DNA of 10,193 nucleotides from the NCBI GenBank assembly GCA_023416575.1, contig JAEZHL010000403.1, forward strand, positions 1 to 10,193. Reading direction: 5' to 3'. Under the pieces are notes generated by a model. It was not told the origin of the DNA. It saw only the letters and a list, made by a program, of their open reading frames with translations, and did no database searches. The DNA comes from Pseudomonadota bacterium (lineage in GTDB: Bacteria > Pseudomonadota > Alphaproteobacteria > Rhizobiales > Hyphomicrobiaceae). Of this stretch, positions 1-7,033 are shown piece after piece. Made by a program: the position numbers and the translations under genes. Within the stretch, counting starts at the first letter, position 1, and each line of letters begins with the position of its first letter.

Positions 1-893
1 ATCCGCAAGCGGCTTCGCTGGCGCTGCCCGAGACGGCACCGGCACTGCGCATGGTGCGTGCGCTGTCCCATCCGGGGCTGCTGCTGATCCGTCGCCCCTG
101 GGATCCCAAGAAGAAGCGCCTGCAAACGGTCATTCCGGTTGAAGAGGTGCGCAATCTGCGCGCGTTCCTGGGCCATACAGCCGGTGGCGGCAGCCGACCG
201 GGAGAAGCGATTCAGCGGGTTGTCATCGTCGATCAGGCGGACGAGCTCAACAGCGCTTCCGCCAATGCTCTGCTGAAATCATTGGAGGAACCGCCGGCCA
301 GGACGCTGTTCCTGCTCGTGACCTCGCAACCGGGGCGGCTTCTCCCCACCATCCGCTCGCGCTGCCGCATGCTGTCGCTCTCGGCGCTCGGGCCCGATGA
401 CCTGCGCCGCGCCGCCGAGCAGGCTCTTGCCGCGACCGGCCGGGAGATGCCATCGGAAGAGGACTGGACCCGCCTTCTGCACCTCGCGCGCGGCAGCGTG
501 CGCCGGCTCGTCGCCCTGTCGACCGGCGACGGCCTGAAGCTGGCGCAGCAGGCCTATGCGATCTTCGAGAGCCTGCCAAGGGTCGACTGGACGGCGGCCC
601 ATACGCTCGCCGAGGAGCTGGCGGGAGCGGCGAACGAGCAGCGGTTCGAAGTCTTCTTCGACATCGTGCTGGACCTTGCGGCCCGACTGACCCGTGCAGC
701 GGCCACCGGCGAGGGGGAGGCGCACGAGGTCGAGCTCGCCCGGCGGCTGATCCCGGAGGGCAGGCTTGCCTCGTGGGCGGAGCTGTGGGAAACAGTCGGG
801 CGCGGGAAAGCAGAGGCGCTCGCGCTCAACCTGGACCGTAAAACACTCGTCCTGGAGTCTCTCTCCCGCCTCGAGGGAGCTTCCCGCCGTTGA
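1..893 (+). CDS. holB: DNA polymerase III subunit delta' (3' part of gene)
   Basis: Delta' is a stator subunit of the clamp-loader (DnaX) complex that loads the sliding clamp during replication. The reading frame is open from base 3 through the window edge and stops at TGA 891-893, so the true start and the P-loop region lie outside. Numbered from the first internal ATG (51), the visible part shows a Walker-B-like strand VVIVDQADELN (57-67), the family signature NALLKSLEEPP (72-82) and the clamp-loader SRC motif in PTIRSRC (99-105), whose Arg acts as an arginine finger in this family. A variable helical C-terminal domain follows. About 300 residues are visible against a usual 340-380, so roughly the first 50-80 are missing. 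The ATG at 51 is internal and is not the start, because coding similarity continues upstream. It is followed 52 bases later by metG, and in many alphaproteobacteria tmk precedes it (family knowledge, not seen here). Confidence 0.93.
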   Translation, partial: PQAASLALPETAPALRMVRALSHPGLLLIRRPWDPKKKRLQTVIPVEEVRNLRAFLGHTAGGGSRPGEAIQRVVIVDQADELNSASANALLKSLEEPPARTLFLLVTSQPGRLLPTIRSRCRMLSLSALGPDDLRRAAEQALAATGREMPSEEDWTRLLHLARGSVRRLVALSTGDGLKLAQQAYAIFESLPRVDWTAAHTLAEELAGAANEQRFEVFFDIVLDLAARLTRAAATGEGEAHEVELARRLIPEGRLASWAELWETVGRGKAEALALNLDRKTLVLESLSRLEGASRR

Positions 894-945
894 TCTCACC
901 GGCGCCTACCAGGGCGGGGCCCGTCACGAACCCAAGCGATATTTC

Positions 946-2511
946 ATGGCTCTGCCGAACAGCTTCTATATCACCACGGCGATTTCCTATCCGAACGGCG
1001 TCCCGCACATCGGGCATGCCTACGAGGCCATTGCGACCGACACGATCGCGCGCTTCGAGCGCCTCGACGGCCGGGACGTGTTCTTCCTGACGGGCACCGA
1101 CGAGCACGGCCTCAAGATGAAGCAGACGGCGGCCAAGGAGGGGCTGAGCCCCCGCCAGCTCGCCGACCGCAATGCGCCGCGCTTCCAGAGCATGGCCGAG
1201 GCGCTGGGCCTGTCCAACGACGATTTCATCCGGACGACGGAGGAGCGCCATTACCGCGCGTCGGAGGAGATCTGGCGCCGCATGGAGAAGGCGGGCGACA
1301 TCTATCTCGCCAAGTACGCCGGCTGGTACTCCGTCCGTGACGAGGCGTTCTACGCCGAAAGCGAGACGACCGTCGGCGATGACGGCGTGCGCCGCGGTCC
1401 GCAGGGCACTCCGGTCGAGTGGAGCGAGGAGGAATCCTACTTCTTCCGCCTCTCCGCCTATCAGGACCGGCTGCTCGCCTACTACGACAGTCATCCGGAC
1501 TTCATTCTGCCGCCGGAGCGGCGCAACGAGGTCGTGAGCTTCGTCAAGGGTGGGCTCGAGGACCTTTCGATCTCGCGCACCACGCTCGACTGGGGCATCC
1601 CGGTGCCGGGGGCGCCGCGGCACGTGATGTACGTCTGGGTCGATGCGCTGACGAACTACATCACGGCGCTCGGATTTCCCGACGAGGCGAGCCCGCGCTG
1701 GCGCTATTGGCCGGCCGACGTGCATGTGATCGGCAAGGACATCGTGCGCTTCCACGCCGTCTACTGGCCGGCGTTCCTGATGTCGGCCGGACTGCCGGTG
1801 CCGCATCGTGTCTTCGCCCACGGATTTCTGTTCAACCGTGGCGAGAAGATGTCGAAGTCCGTCGGCAACGTCATCGATCCCTTCGACCTCGTGAAGGCGT
1901 ACGGCGTCGATCCGCTGCGCTATTTCTTCCTGCGCGAGGTCGCGTTCGGCCAGGACGGCAGCTACAGCCACGAGGCGATCGTCAACCGCATCAACGCGGA
2001 TCTCGCCAATGATCTCGGCAACCTGGCGCAGCGCTCCCTGTCGATGATCTACAAGAACTGCGCCGGCGCCATCCCCGAGCCGGGCGCGCTCTCCGCTGCG
2101 GACGAGGCCATCCTCGCGGCCACCGACCAGCTCTACGCCCAAGCGCGTGGGGCAATGGACCGGCAGGCCATCAAGCAATACCTCGACGCCGTCTGGGGCG
2201 TGGTCGCTGACACGAACCGCTACTTCGCCGGCGAGGAGCCCTGGGCCAAGCGCAAGACCGACTTCAAGCGCATGGAGACGATCCTCTACGTGACCGCCGA
2301 GGTGGTCCGGCAGGTCGCCATCCTGGCGCAGGCGGCGATGCCGGAAGCGTCGGCCAAGCTTCTCGATCTCCTCGGCCAGGATCAGGGCGCGCGCACCTTC
2401 GCCGCCCTCGGTCCCGACGGCCGGCTGCAGCCCGGCACCGCGATCCCACAGCCCACGGGCGTGTTCCCGCGTTATGTCGAGCCGGAGGACACGAAAGAGG
2501 GCAAGGCCTGA
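946..2511 (+). CDS. metG: Methionyl-tRNA synthetase, short zinc-free form
   Basis: This class I aminoacyl-tRNA synthetase charges tRNA-Met with methionine in the cytoplasm. The protein is 521 residues. The HIGH signature is PHIGH at 20-24 and the KMSKS loop is exactly KMSKS at 301-305. The catalytic core also shows DEHG and the VWVDALTNY block. The connective-peptide knuckle (around YAGWYSVRDEAFYAE) has no Cys pairs, which matches the zinc-independent short MetRS found in alphaproteobacteria. There is no C-terminal EMAP/tRNA-binding domain, so it ends after the anticodon-binding helical domain. The start at 946 was chosen because homology begins at once (MALPNSFYITTAISYPNG). The frame is open upstream to 766, but that part overlaps holB and reads as noise. 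I see no strong Shine-Dalgarno before 946. The stop TGA shares one base with the tatD ATG. Confidence 0.97.
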   Translation: MALPNSFYITTAISYPNGVPHIGHAYEAIATDTIARFERLDGRDVFFLTGTDEHGLKMKQTAAKEGLSPRQLADRNAPRFQSMAEALGLSNDDFIRTTEERHYRASEEIWRRMEKAGDIYLAKYAGWYSVRDEAFYAESETTVGDDGVRRGPQGTPVEWSEEESYFFRLSAYQDRLLAYYDSHPDFILPPERRNEVVSFVKGGLEDLSISRTTLDWGIPVPGAPRHVMYVWVDALTNYITALGFPDEASPRWRYWPADVHVIGKDIVRFHAVYWPAFLMSAGLPVPHRVFAHGFLFNRGEKMSKSVGNVIDPFDLVKAYGVDPLRYFFLREVAFGQDGSYSHEAIVNRINADLANDLGNLAQRSLSMIYKNCAGAIPEPGALSAADEAILAATDQLYAQARGAMDRQAIKQYLDAVWGVVADTNRYFAGEEPWAKRKTDFKRMETILYVTAEVVRQVAILAQAAMPEASAKLLDLLGQDQGARTFAALGPDGRLQPGTAIPQPTGVFPRYVEPEDTKEGKA

Positions 2512-3308
2512 TGCTGGTCGACCATCACTGCCACCTCGACTTTCCCCAGTTCGCGGCCGAGCGGGACGAGATCGTCGCCCGCGCGGCGCGGGCGGGCGTC
2601 GGCGTGATCGTCACCATCTCGACGCGCATCCGCCACCTGCCCGAGCTGATCACGCTGGCGGAAGCCTACCCGAACGTGTTCACGTCGGTCGGCACCCACC
2701 CCCACAACGCGCATGAGGAGCTCGACCTCACGGTAGAGGAAATCGTGCGGCTCGCGCAGCATCCGAAGGTGGTGGCGATCGGTGAGGCGGGGCTCGACTA
2801 TTTCTACAAGAAGAGCCCGCCCGAAGCACAGGCGGAGGGCCTGCGCCGGCACATCGCCGCCGCGCGCATCACCGGCCTGCCGCTCGAGATCCATTCCCGC
2901 GATGCCGATGCGGACATGGCACGCATCCTGGAGGAGGAGCACGCGAAGGGGCCGTTCCCGGCGATCCTGCATTGCTTCACCAGCGGTCGCGATCTGGCGC
3001 TGACGGCACTACGACTCGGCCTGACGATCTCATTTTCGGGCGTCCTCACGTTCCGCAAGTCGGACGCGCTGCGGGCCATCGCCGCCGAGGTGCCGCTCGA
3101 CCGCATCCTGGTCGAGACGGATGCGCCGTTCCTGGCGCCGGAGCCCTACCGTGGCAAGACCAACGAGCCCGCTTATGTCGTCGAGACGGCGGCGGCCCTG
3201 GCGCGGGTAAAGGGCATCACGCGTCAGGAGCTTGAAACGGCGACGACGGAGAACTTCTTCCGGCTGTTCAAGAAGGTCCCACGAACGGCCATGGCGTCCG
3301 CGGCATGA
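2511..3308 (+). CDS. tatD: TatD-family metal-dependent hydrolase / DNase
   Basis: TatD proteins are cytoplasmic TIM-barrel hydrolases of the amidohydrolase superfamily. Characterised members are 3'-5' exonucleases or DNases that use two divalent metals. The 265-residue length is typical. Metal and signature residues are all present: H6-x-H8 in DHHCHLD, E92 in GEAGLDYF, H128 in EIHSRD, H154 in LHCFTS and E202/D204 in VETDAPFL. The family motif RGKTNEP is at 214-220. The ATG overlaps the metG stop by one base (TGATG), and a purine-rich AAGAGGG at 2495-2501 inside metG gives a 9-base spacing, so translation is probably coupled. The position next to holB matches the E. coli paralogue ycfH. The exact physiological substrate cannot be read from sequence. 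Confidence 0.95.
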   Translation: MLVDHHCHLDFPQFAAERDEIVARAARAGVGVIVTISTRIRHLPELITLAEAYPNVFTSVGTHPHNAHEELDLTVEEIVRLAQHPKVVAIGEAGLDYFYKKSPPEAQAEGLRRHIAAARITGLPLEIHSRDADADMARILEEEHAKGPFPAILHCFTSGRDLALTALRLGLTISFSGVLTFRKSDALRAIAAEVPLDRILVETDAPFLAPEPYRGKTNEPAYVVETAAALARVKGITRQELETATTENFFRLFKKVPRTAMASAA

Positions 3309-4102
3309 AATACCGGTTCACGATCCTTGGCTGCGGCTCCTCCGGGGGCGTGCCGCGTGTCGGCAACGACTGGGGCAGGTGCGATCCGCAGAACCCGAAG
3401 AACAGGCGCCTGCGCTGTGCTGCGCTCATTGAGAAGTTCGGCGCACGCGGGGCGACGACCGTTCTCGTCGACACTGGCCCCGACATTCGCGAGCAGCTGC
3501 TGTCGCTGCGCGTCAGGGCGCTCGATGGCGTGCTCTACACGCACGATCACGCCGACCACACCCATGGCATCGACGACCTCAGGCCAGTGGCCTATGCGAT
3601 GAAGCGCCGGGTGCCGGTCTGGTTCGATGCCCGCACGCGCCACAGCCTCGTGACGCGCTTTGCCTATTGCTTCACGACGCCACCGGGCGGCAATTATCCA
3701 CCGATCCTCGAGGCCAACGACATTGATCCGCCGCAACCGGTGCGCATCCCAGGCAGCGGCGGCACCATCGAGGCGATCCCTGTTCTGCAGGAGCACGGCG
3801 ATATCCAGTCGCTCGGATTCCGTATCGGCAATTTCGCCTATTCGCCCGACATCAGCGGTCTGCCGGAAAGCTCCGTTCCGCTGCTGGAAGGTCTCGACCT
3901 GTGGATCGTGGACGCGCTGCGCCCGACGCCACATCCGAGCCACTTCAGTGTCGGGCAGGCCTTGGCGTGGATCGAGCGGCTGCGACCGAAGCGGGCGATC
4001 CTCACCCATCTGACGGCCGAACTCGACTACGCCACGCTCAAGCGCGAGCTGCCTGACAACGTGGAGCCGGCCTACGACGGCATGGTCATCGCGCTCGACT
4101 GA
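3305..4102 (+). CDS. MBL-fold metallo-hydrolase, PhnP-like
   Basis: This is a metallo-beta-lactamase-superfamily hydrolase of the PhnP-like phosphodiesterase group. The 265-residue protein has the dinuclear-metal motif HxHxDH as H80-D-H82-A-D84-H85, with further likely ligands H164, D182 and H235. The N-terminal glycine-rich strand GCGSSGGVPR (9-18) and a Cys-containing segment (C26, C38 around DPQNPKNRR) are typical of this subgroup. In PhnP itself, N-terminal cysteines hold a structural zinc. PhnP cleaves phosphoribosyl cyclic phosphate, but no phosphonate (phn) gene lies nearby, so the substrate here is unknown and the symbol phnP would be unsafe. The ATG overlaps the tatD stop by four bases (ATGA), and no separate Shine-Dalgarno is evident, so it depends on coupling. 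It is the last gene of the operon in view. Confidence 0.9.
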   Translation: MKYRFTILGCGSSGGVPRVGNDWGRCDPQNPKNRRLRCAALIEKFGARGATTVLVDTGPDIREQLLSLRVRALDGVLYTHDHADHTHGIDDLRPVAYAMKRRVPVWFDARTRHSLVTRFAYCFTTPPGGNYPPILEANDIDPPQPVRIPGSGGTIEAIPVLQEHGDIQSLGFRIGNFAYSPDISGLPESSVPLLEGLDLWIVDALRPTPHPSHFSVGQALAWIERLRPKRAILTHLTAELDYATLKRELPDNVEPAYDGMVIALD

Positions 4103-4190
4103 AGCCGGATTTCAATCCACAGTTGATTTGAAGTTTTATTGCACTCGGATGCCACCAGAATAATCCGTCGTCTGATGTGCGCGGTTGTGT

Positions 4191-4207
4191 AAATTGTGTC
4201 GCAATTT
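4191..4207. repeat. Inverted repeat AAATTG-N5-CAATTT
   Basis: The 6-bp arms are perfect (4191-4196 and 4202-4207) with a 5-base spacer, AT-rich, inside the gene-free region. The left arm overlaps the second of two TTGTGT copies spaced 9 bases apart. The size and symmetry suit a dimeric repressor or activator site, but the protein is unknown. Confidence 0.5.
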
Positions 4208-4214
4208 CCGATTA

Positions 4215-4233
4215 TCGTGATCGGCTATCACGA
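4215..4233. repeat. Inverted repeat TCGTGAT-N5-ATCACGA
   Basis: The 7-bp arms are perfect (4215-4221 and 4227-4233) around CGGCT. It resembles a 19-bp operator more than a terminator, because no T-run follows. The half-site spacing does not match CRP (GTGA-N6-TCAC) or FNR (TTGAT-N4-ATCAA): it is one base too long for either. A second, mutually exclusive pairing, CCGAT-N7-ATCGG (4208-4224), overlaps it. Confidence 0.5.
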
Positions 4234-4285
4234 ATTCTCACGCCGCACCCGACGCTTGTCGCGTGATGTTGTGCTTCCGTCCAGC

Positions 4286-4321
4286 TTCCAATACCGGCGC
4301 TGGTTGACTATAGTCCAGCGC
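4286..4321 (+). promoter_or_regulatory. Possible promoter with overlapping inverted repeat
   Basis: TATAGT at 4309-4314 resembles a sigma-70 -10 box. The best -35 at 17-base spacing is the weak TTCCAA (4286-4291). The -10 candidate sits in the loop of a perfect inverted repeat GCGCTGG-N11-CCAGCGC (4297-4321), and GACTATAGTC (4306-4315) is itself a palindrome. A protein bound to this repeat would cover the promoter. The promoter call is weak because of the poor -35, but the inverted repeat is certain. Confidence 0.35.
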
Positions 4322-4345
4322 GGTGAACGGTGGTGGGCGTCTGTA

Positions 4346-4368
4346 GTTCGCGCGAAGTAATCGCGAAC
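4346..4368 (+). repeat. Stem-loop GTTCGCG-N9-CGCGAAC in the probable leader
   Basis: The 7-bp arms are perfect (4346-4352 and 4362-4368) with a 9-base loop. The element lies between the possible promoter and the start at 4455, so in RNA it would form a GC-rich hairpin in the 5' leader. As DNA it could equally be an operator. No T-run follows, so it is not an intrinsic terminator. Confidence 0.45.
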
Positions 4369-4454
4369 GCAGTAGAACTTCCAGTCCGTATGACGAGGTG
4401 AAACGATCGGGCAGGCCCGGCGCCCGTCGCGGGGACGAGGGAGAAGGTAGCAGC

Positions 4455-6851
4455 ATGAGATGCAGTCCCTTGCGCTGGCTGTTGGGGGTCGTCCTCGTAT
4501 TTGGCCTGCTCGGCATCATGAACCTGCAAGGCGTGCTCGCTCAGATCGAGGGTGAGCTGAAGGCGCAGGCACAATCGGCGCTGGAGCAGGCGGGGCTCGG
4601 GTGGGCCCAGGTGGACTTCTCCGGCCGCGACGGGGAGATCTCGGGCAGGGCCTCGGACGAGAGGGAGCAACGCCAAGCTAACGAAATCACCCAGACCATC
4701 TGGGGCGTGCGCACCATCAAGAACCGCACCGAGCTGGTCGAGGAGCAGAAGAATTTCGTCTGGCGCGCGATGCTGCGCGACGACAAGCTGCGGTTGACCG
4801 GCTTCGTCCCCAACGAGACGACGCGCAAGGCCATCATCGGCGCTGCCAAGGCGACTTTCCCGCAACTTGAAATCGACGATCGCATGAAGCTGGCGCGGGG
4901 CGTTGCCGAGACCGAATCCTGGCTCGGCGCCATCAGCTTCAGCCTGAAGCAGCTTTCCGGTCTCAAGGCCGGCGCTAGGGTCGAGCTCGAATCCGACGGA
5001 TTGGCAATCGCGGGCGAGGCGGAGGATATCGCGGCATTCCGTTCGATCAAGGCGGCGCTGGCCAACAGCCTGCCGCAGGGCGTGACGCTGAAGGGTGACG
5101 GAGTCATCGCACCGGCCGTCAAGCCATACGTGTGGGCGGCGCGCCTGTCGGGCACCCAGCTGCAGCTCGGGGGCTATGTGCCGAACGAGCGGGCGCGCGA
5201 GGAGATCTTCGCGGCGGCCCAGAAGGTGTTCGCGCAGCGCGTCATCGTCGATCGGATGCGGATCGCCTCGGGCGAGCCCAGCGACCTGATTGCCGCAGCT
5301 GTCGGAGCGCTCGGCAAGCTGGCACAGCTCGAGGAAGGCGCGATCGAGCTCAAGCAGGATCAGCTCGTGCTGTCGGGCACCGCGACCCGCGAGGCGACGG
5401 CCGAGGCGCTGCGCAGCTCGCTCAACGAGGGCATGCCGGCCTCCATCCGCGTGACGGAGGAGATTAAGTTCCGTGAGCCGACGATCAAGCCGGTCGTGCC
5501 ATACCGGACGGCTGTCGCCATCGAAGGCGACACCGTTGTCCTGACGGGCTACGCCCCCGGCGAGCCCCAGCGCACGGCGCTCGCCGATGCGGTCAAGGCG
5601 CGCTTTTCGAAGCACAATGTCGGGGACAGGCTGCAACTCGGCGCCGGGGCGCCGGAAGGCTGGCAGGCCTGCATGACCGCGGGCTTGGCGGGCCTTGCCA
5701 AGTTGGGTGGCGGCAGGATGGTGCTCGAGGACCGGGCGCTGAAATTCGCCGGGGTCACCGAGGATGAGCAGCTCGCCGAGGCGGTTCACAGCGAGTTGCG
5801 GGCCGCGACGAACCGCGCTTGTGAGTTGGGATTCAACATCGTCGTCGATGTGCCGCCCGAGCCGGAGCTCAGCTGGCGCGCCATTGCGGCCGACGGCCAG
5901 ATCCGCCTCGAGGGCGAGGTAATGGACGCTGCCACCAAGGCGGAGCTCATCCAGGCTGCGACAAAGCTGTTCCCGACCGCGAAGGTTGTCGACCAGATGG
6001 AGGTCAAGCAGGCCACATCGAAGAAGTGGCCGAAGGTGACCGATACCGGTCTCAAGTTGCTGGCGAGGCTGCGCACTGGCGAAGCCCGCCTGAACGGCGT
6101 CGAGTTGACCGTCAGTGGACAGGCGCCGGACACGGCGGTCGCCAACCTCGTGCGCCAGCATCTCAAGGATCTGCCCAAAGGCTATAAGGGGGGCGATGCG
6201 ATCGAGATCCGCTCCGACGCCATGATCTGGGCGGAGCAGGAAGCCAAGCGCAAGGCCGAGGCCGACGCCCGCCGCAAGGCCGAGGAGGAGGAGGCGCGCC
6301 GCCAGGCCGCGGAGGAGGAAAGGCGCAAGCGCGAGGAGGCGCTGCGTCAGAAGGCGGACGAGGAGGCTGCACAACGCAAGGCGCAGGCCGCAGCGGACGC
6401 GCAGCGCGAGGCTGAAGCGAAGGCCCGCGCCGCAGAGGTAACGCGTCAAGCGGCCCTCGCCCGCGAGCAGCAGTCTCAAGCCGATGCGCTGTGCCAGCAG
6501 GCCATGGACGGGATGAAACAGCAGGGCACGATCAATTTCGAACGCGCCAGCTACATCCTGCGCGAAGACTCGCGCGGTGTCCTCTCGAGGCTGCGTGACG
6601 TCGCTGCCTCGTGCCCGCAGGCTGAGATCGAGATTCACGGCCACACGGACGCGGAGGGCACGCCGGAGCGCAATCAGGTCCTCTCCGAGCGGCGGGCGCA
6701 GGAGGCAGTCGATTTCCTGGTCGAGAACGGCATTCCGATCAACAGGATCAGGGCCATCGGCCACGGCGCGACCCGCCCCATCGAGCCCAACGACACACCT
6801 GAAAGCCGAGCCGTCAACCGACGGATCGAGATCATCATCAAGCATCGCTGA
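4455..6851 (+). CDS. Membrane-anchored BON-like-repeat protein with OmpA peptidoglycan-binding domain
   Basis: The protein has 798 residues from ATG 4455. This start was chosen over an in-frame GTG at 4398 because GGAGAAGG lies 8-15 bases upstream and the hydrophobic segment then comes right at the N-terminus. Layout: basic N-end, membrane segment 8-29 (VLA-Q at 27-30 could also be a cleavage site), and a first BON-like stretch at about 50-98 (GRASDE...WGVR). Four units of about 124 residues follow at 100-590. A Lys/Glu/Arg/Ala coiled coil spans about 592-672. An OmpA C-terminal domain spans 690-798, with GHTDAEG (D732) and LSERRA (R747), the residues that bind diaminopimelate in OmpA. C680 and C720 could form a periplasmic disulfide. 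The likely role is a periplasmic protein linking the inner membrane to peptidoglycan. BON plus OmpA also occurs in mycobacterial ArfA. The function of the repeats is unknown. Confidence 0.85.
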   Translation: MRCSPLRWLLGVVLVFGLLGIMNLQGVLAQIEGELKAQAQSALEQAGLGWAQVDFSGRDGEISGRASDEREQRQANEITQTIWGVRTIKNRTELVEEQKNFVWRAMLRDDKLRLTGFVPNETTRKAIIGAAKATFPQLEIDDRMKLARGVAETESWLGAISFSLKQLSGLKAGARVELESDGLAIAGEAEDIAAFRSIKAALANSLPQGVTLKGDGVIAPAVKPYVWAARLSGTQLQLGGYVPNERAREEIFAAAQKVFAQRVIVDRMRIASGEPSDLIAAAVGALGKLAQLEEGAIELKQDQLVLSGTATREATAEALRSSLNEGMPASIRVTEEIKFREPTIKPVVPYRTAVAIEGDTVVLTGYAPGEPQRTALADAVKARFSKHNVGDRLQLGAGAPEGWQACMTAGLAGLAKLGGGRMVLEDRALKFAGVTEDEQLAEAVHSELRAATNRACELGFNIVVDVPPEPELSWRAIAADGQIRLEGEVMDAATKAELIQAATKLFPTAKVVDQMEVKQATSKKWPKVTDTGLKLLARLRTGEARLNGVELTVSGQAPDTAVANLVRQHLKDLPKGYKGGDAIEIRSDAMIWAEQEAKRKAEADARRKAEEEEARRQAAEEERRKREEALRQKADEEAAQRKAQAAADAQREAEAKARAAEVTRQAALAREQQSQADALCQQAMDGMKQQGTINFERASYILREDSRGVLSRLRDVAASCPQAEIEIHGHTDAEGTPERNQVLSERRAQEAVDFLVENGIPINRIRAIGHGATRPIEPNDTPESRAVNRRIEIIIKHR
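4752..6224 (+). repeat. Four tandem ~124-residue BON-like units
   Basis: Units span residues about 100-222, 225-345, 349-467 and 471-590 of the OmpA-domain protein. The anchor glycine in the L-x-L-x-G strand is G116, G240, G365 and G487, giving periods of 124, 125 and 122. The consensus of each first half is roughly WRA-L-L-LTG-VPNE-R-I-AA-FP followed by V-DRM. The second half has L-L-G--VEL--L-L-G-A and ends near P. The fourth unit lacks the VPNE match (it reads EVMDA) and the third reads YAPGE. The repeats are diverged at DNA level, so they are old. Confidence 0.75.
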
Positions 6852-6887
6852 GCGCGCCGCAGGGCTGCGACGGAGCACGGATAAGCC

Positions 6888-6989
6888 ATGGACTTTCTGC
6901 TAGCCAAATTGTTCTGGTACGTTCTTCTGGCCTTCGCCATGGGGATGTTCGTCGGCTGGTTCTCCTGCCATAGGGTCGGGGACCGCTGA
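6888..6989 (+). CDS. 33-residue single-pass membrane protein
   Basis: This short ORF starts at ATG 6888 and stops at TGA 6987-6989. It begins MDFLLAKLFWYVLLAFAMG, continues with MFVGWFSCH and ends RVGDR. Nearly the whole protein is one hydrophobic helix with a G19-x3-G23 motif, a Trp at the membrane boundary, one Cys (C27) and a basic tail, which predicts a cytoplasmic C-terminus. A GGAG at 6872-6875 is a little far (12 bases) but could serve as ribosome binding site. It sits 36 bases after the OmpA/BON gene and 44 before the HHH gene, in the same direction, so it is probably co-transcribed. Its helix aligns without gaps with the membrane segment of the next protein. No known family recognised. 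The main support is the hydrophobic pattern, the operon position and that similarity. Confidence 0.6.
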   Translation: MDFLLAKLFWYVLLAFAMGMFVGWFSCHRVGDR

Positions 6990-7033
6990 GCTGACGTGCG
7001 TAGAAACCGAGCTGCGCCGAGGGGGGACCACGG

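Larger units (their letters stand above)
4103..4454 (+). promoter_or_regulatory. Gene-free control region before the OmpA/BON cluster
   Basis: This stretch of 352 bases holds no credible gene on either strand. Its first 160 bases are visibly AT-richer than the flanking genes. It contains four perfect inverted repeats of 6-7 bp arms (described separately), a 9-base-period duplication of TTGTGT at 4185-4199, and a small hairpin GGATT-TC-AATCC at 4107-4118 just after the MBL stop. That hairpin is followed by T-rich sequence and might weakly terminate the upstream operon. The region presumably carries the promoter and operators of the downstream cluster. No tRNA-like fold or known riboswitch was recognised. 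Confidence 0.6.

Noticed and set aside
766..945. In-frame N-terminal extension of MetG from ATG 766
   Set aside because: It overlaps the end of holB in another frame, reads as Arg/Ser-rich noise and lies before the start of MetRS homology at 946.
826..2178. 450-codon minus-strand open frame opposite metG
   Set aside because: metG has complete catalytic motifs on the + strand. The antisense product has Arg/Val/Glu-rich noise and no recognisable domain.
4215..4233. CRP or FNR binding site
   Set aside because: GTGA and TCAC are 7 bases apart instead of 6, and the FNR-like TTGAT/ATCAA cores are not present, so only an unnamed palindrome is claimed.
4398..4454. GTG start adding 19 residues to the OmpA/BON protein
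   Set aside because: The added residues are polar and Gly/Arg-rich ahead of the membrane segment, while ATG 4455 has a strong GGAGAAGG at good spacing. It is not strictly excluded.
4238..4519. 93-codon minus-strand frame in the gene-free region
   Set aside because: It overlaps the start and ribosome binding site of the OmpA/BON gene, has no visible ribosome binding site of note, and its Pro/Arg-rich product resembles nothing.
4308..6878. Very long minus-strand open frame (856 codons) opposite the OmpA/BON gene
   Set aside because: It is the complement of a real gene in GC-rich DNA. Its apparent Leu-rich hydrophobic stretch is just the antisense of the Lys/Glu/Ala coiled coil, and it matches no family.
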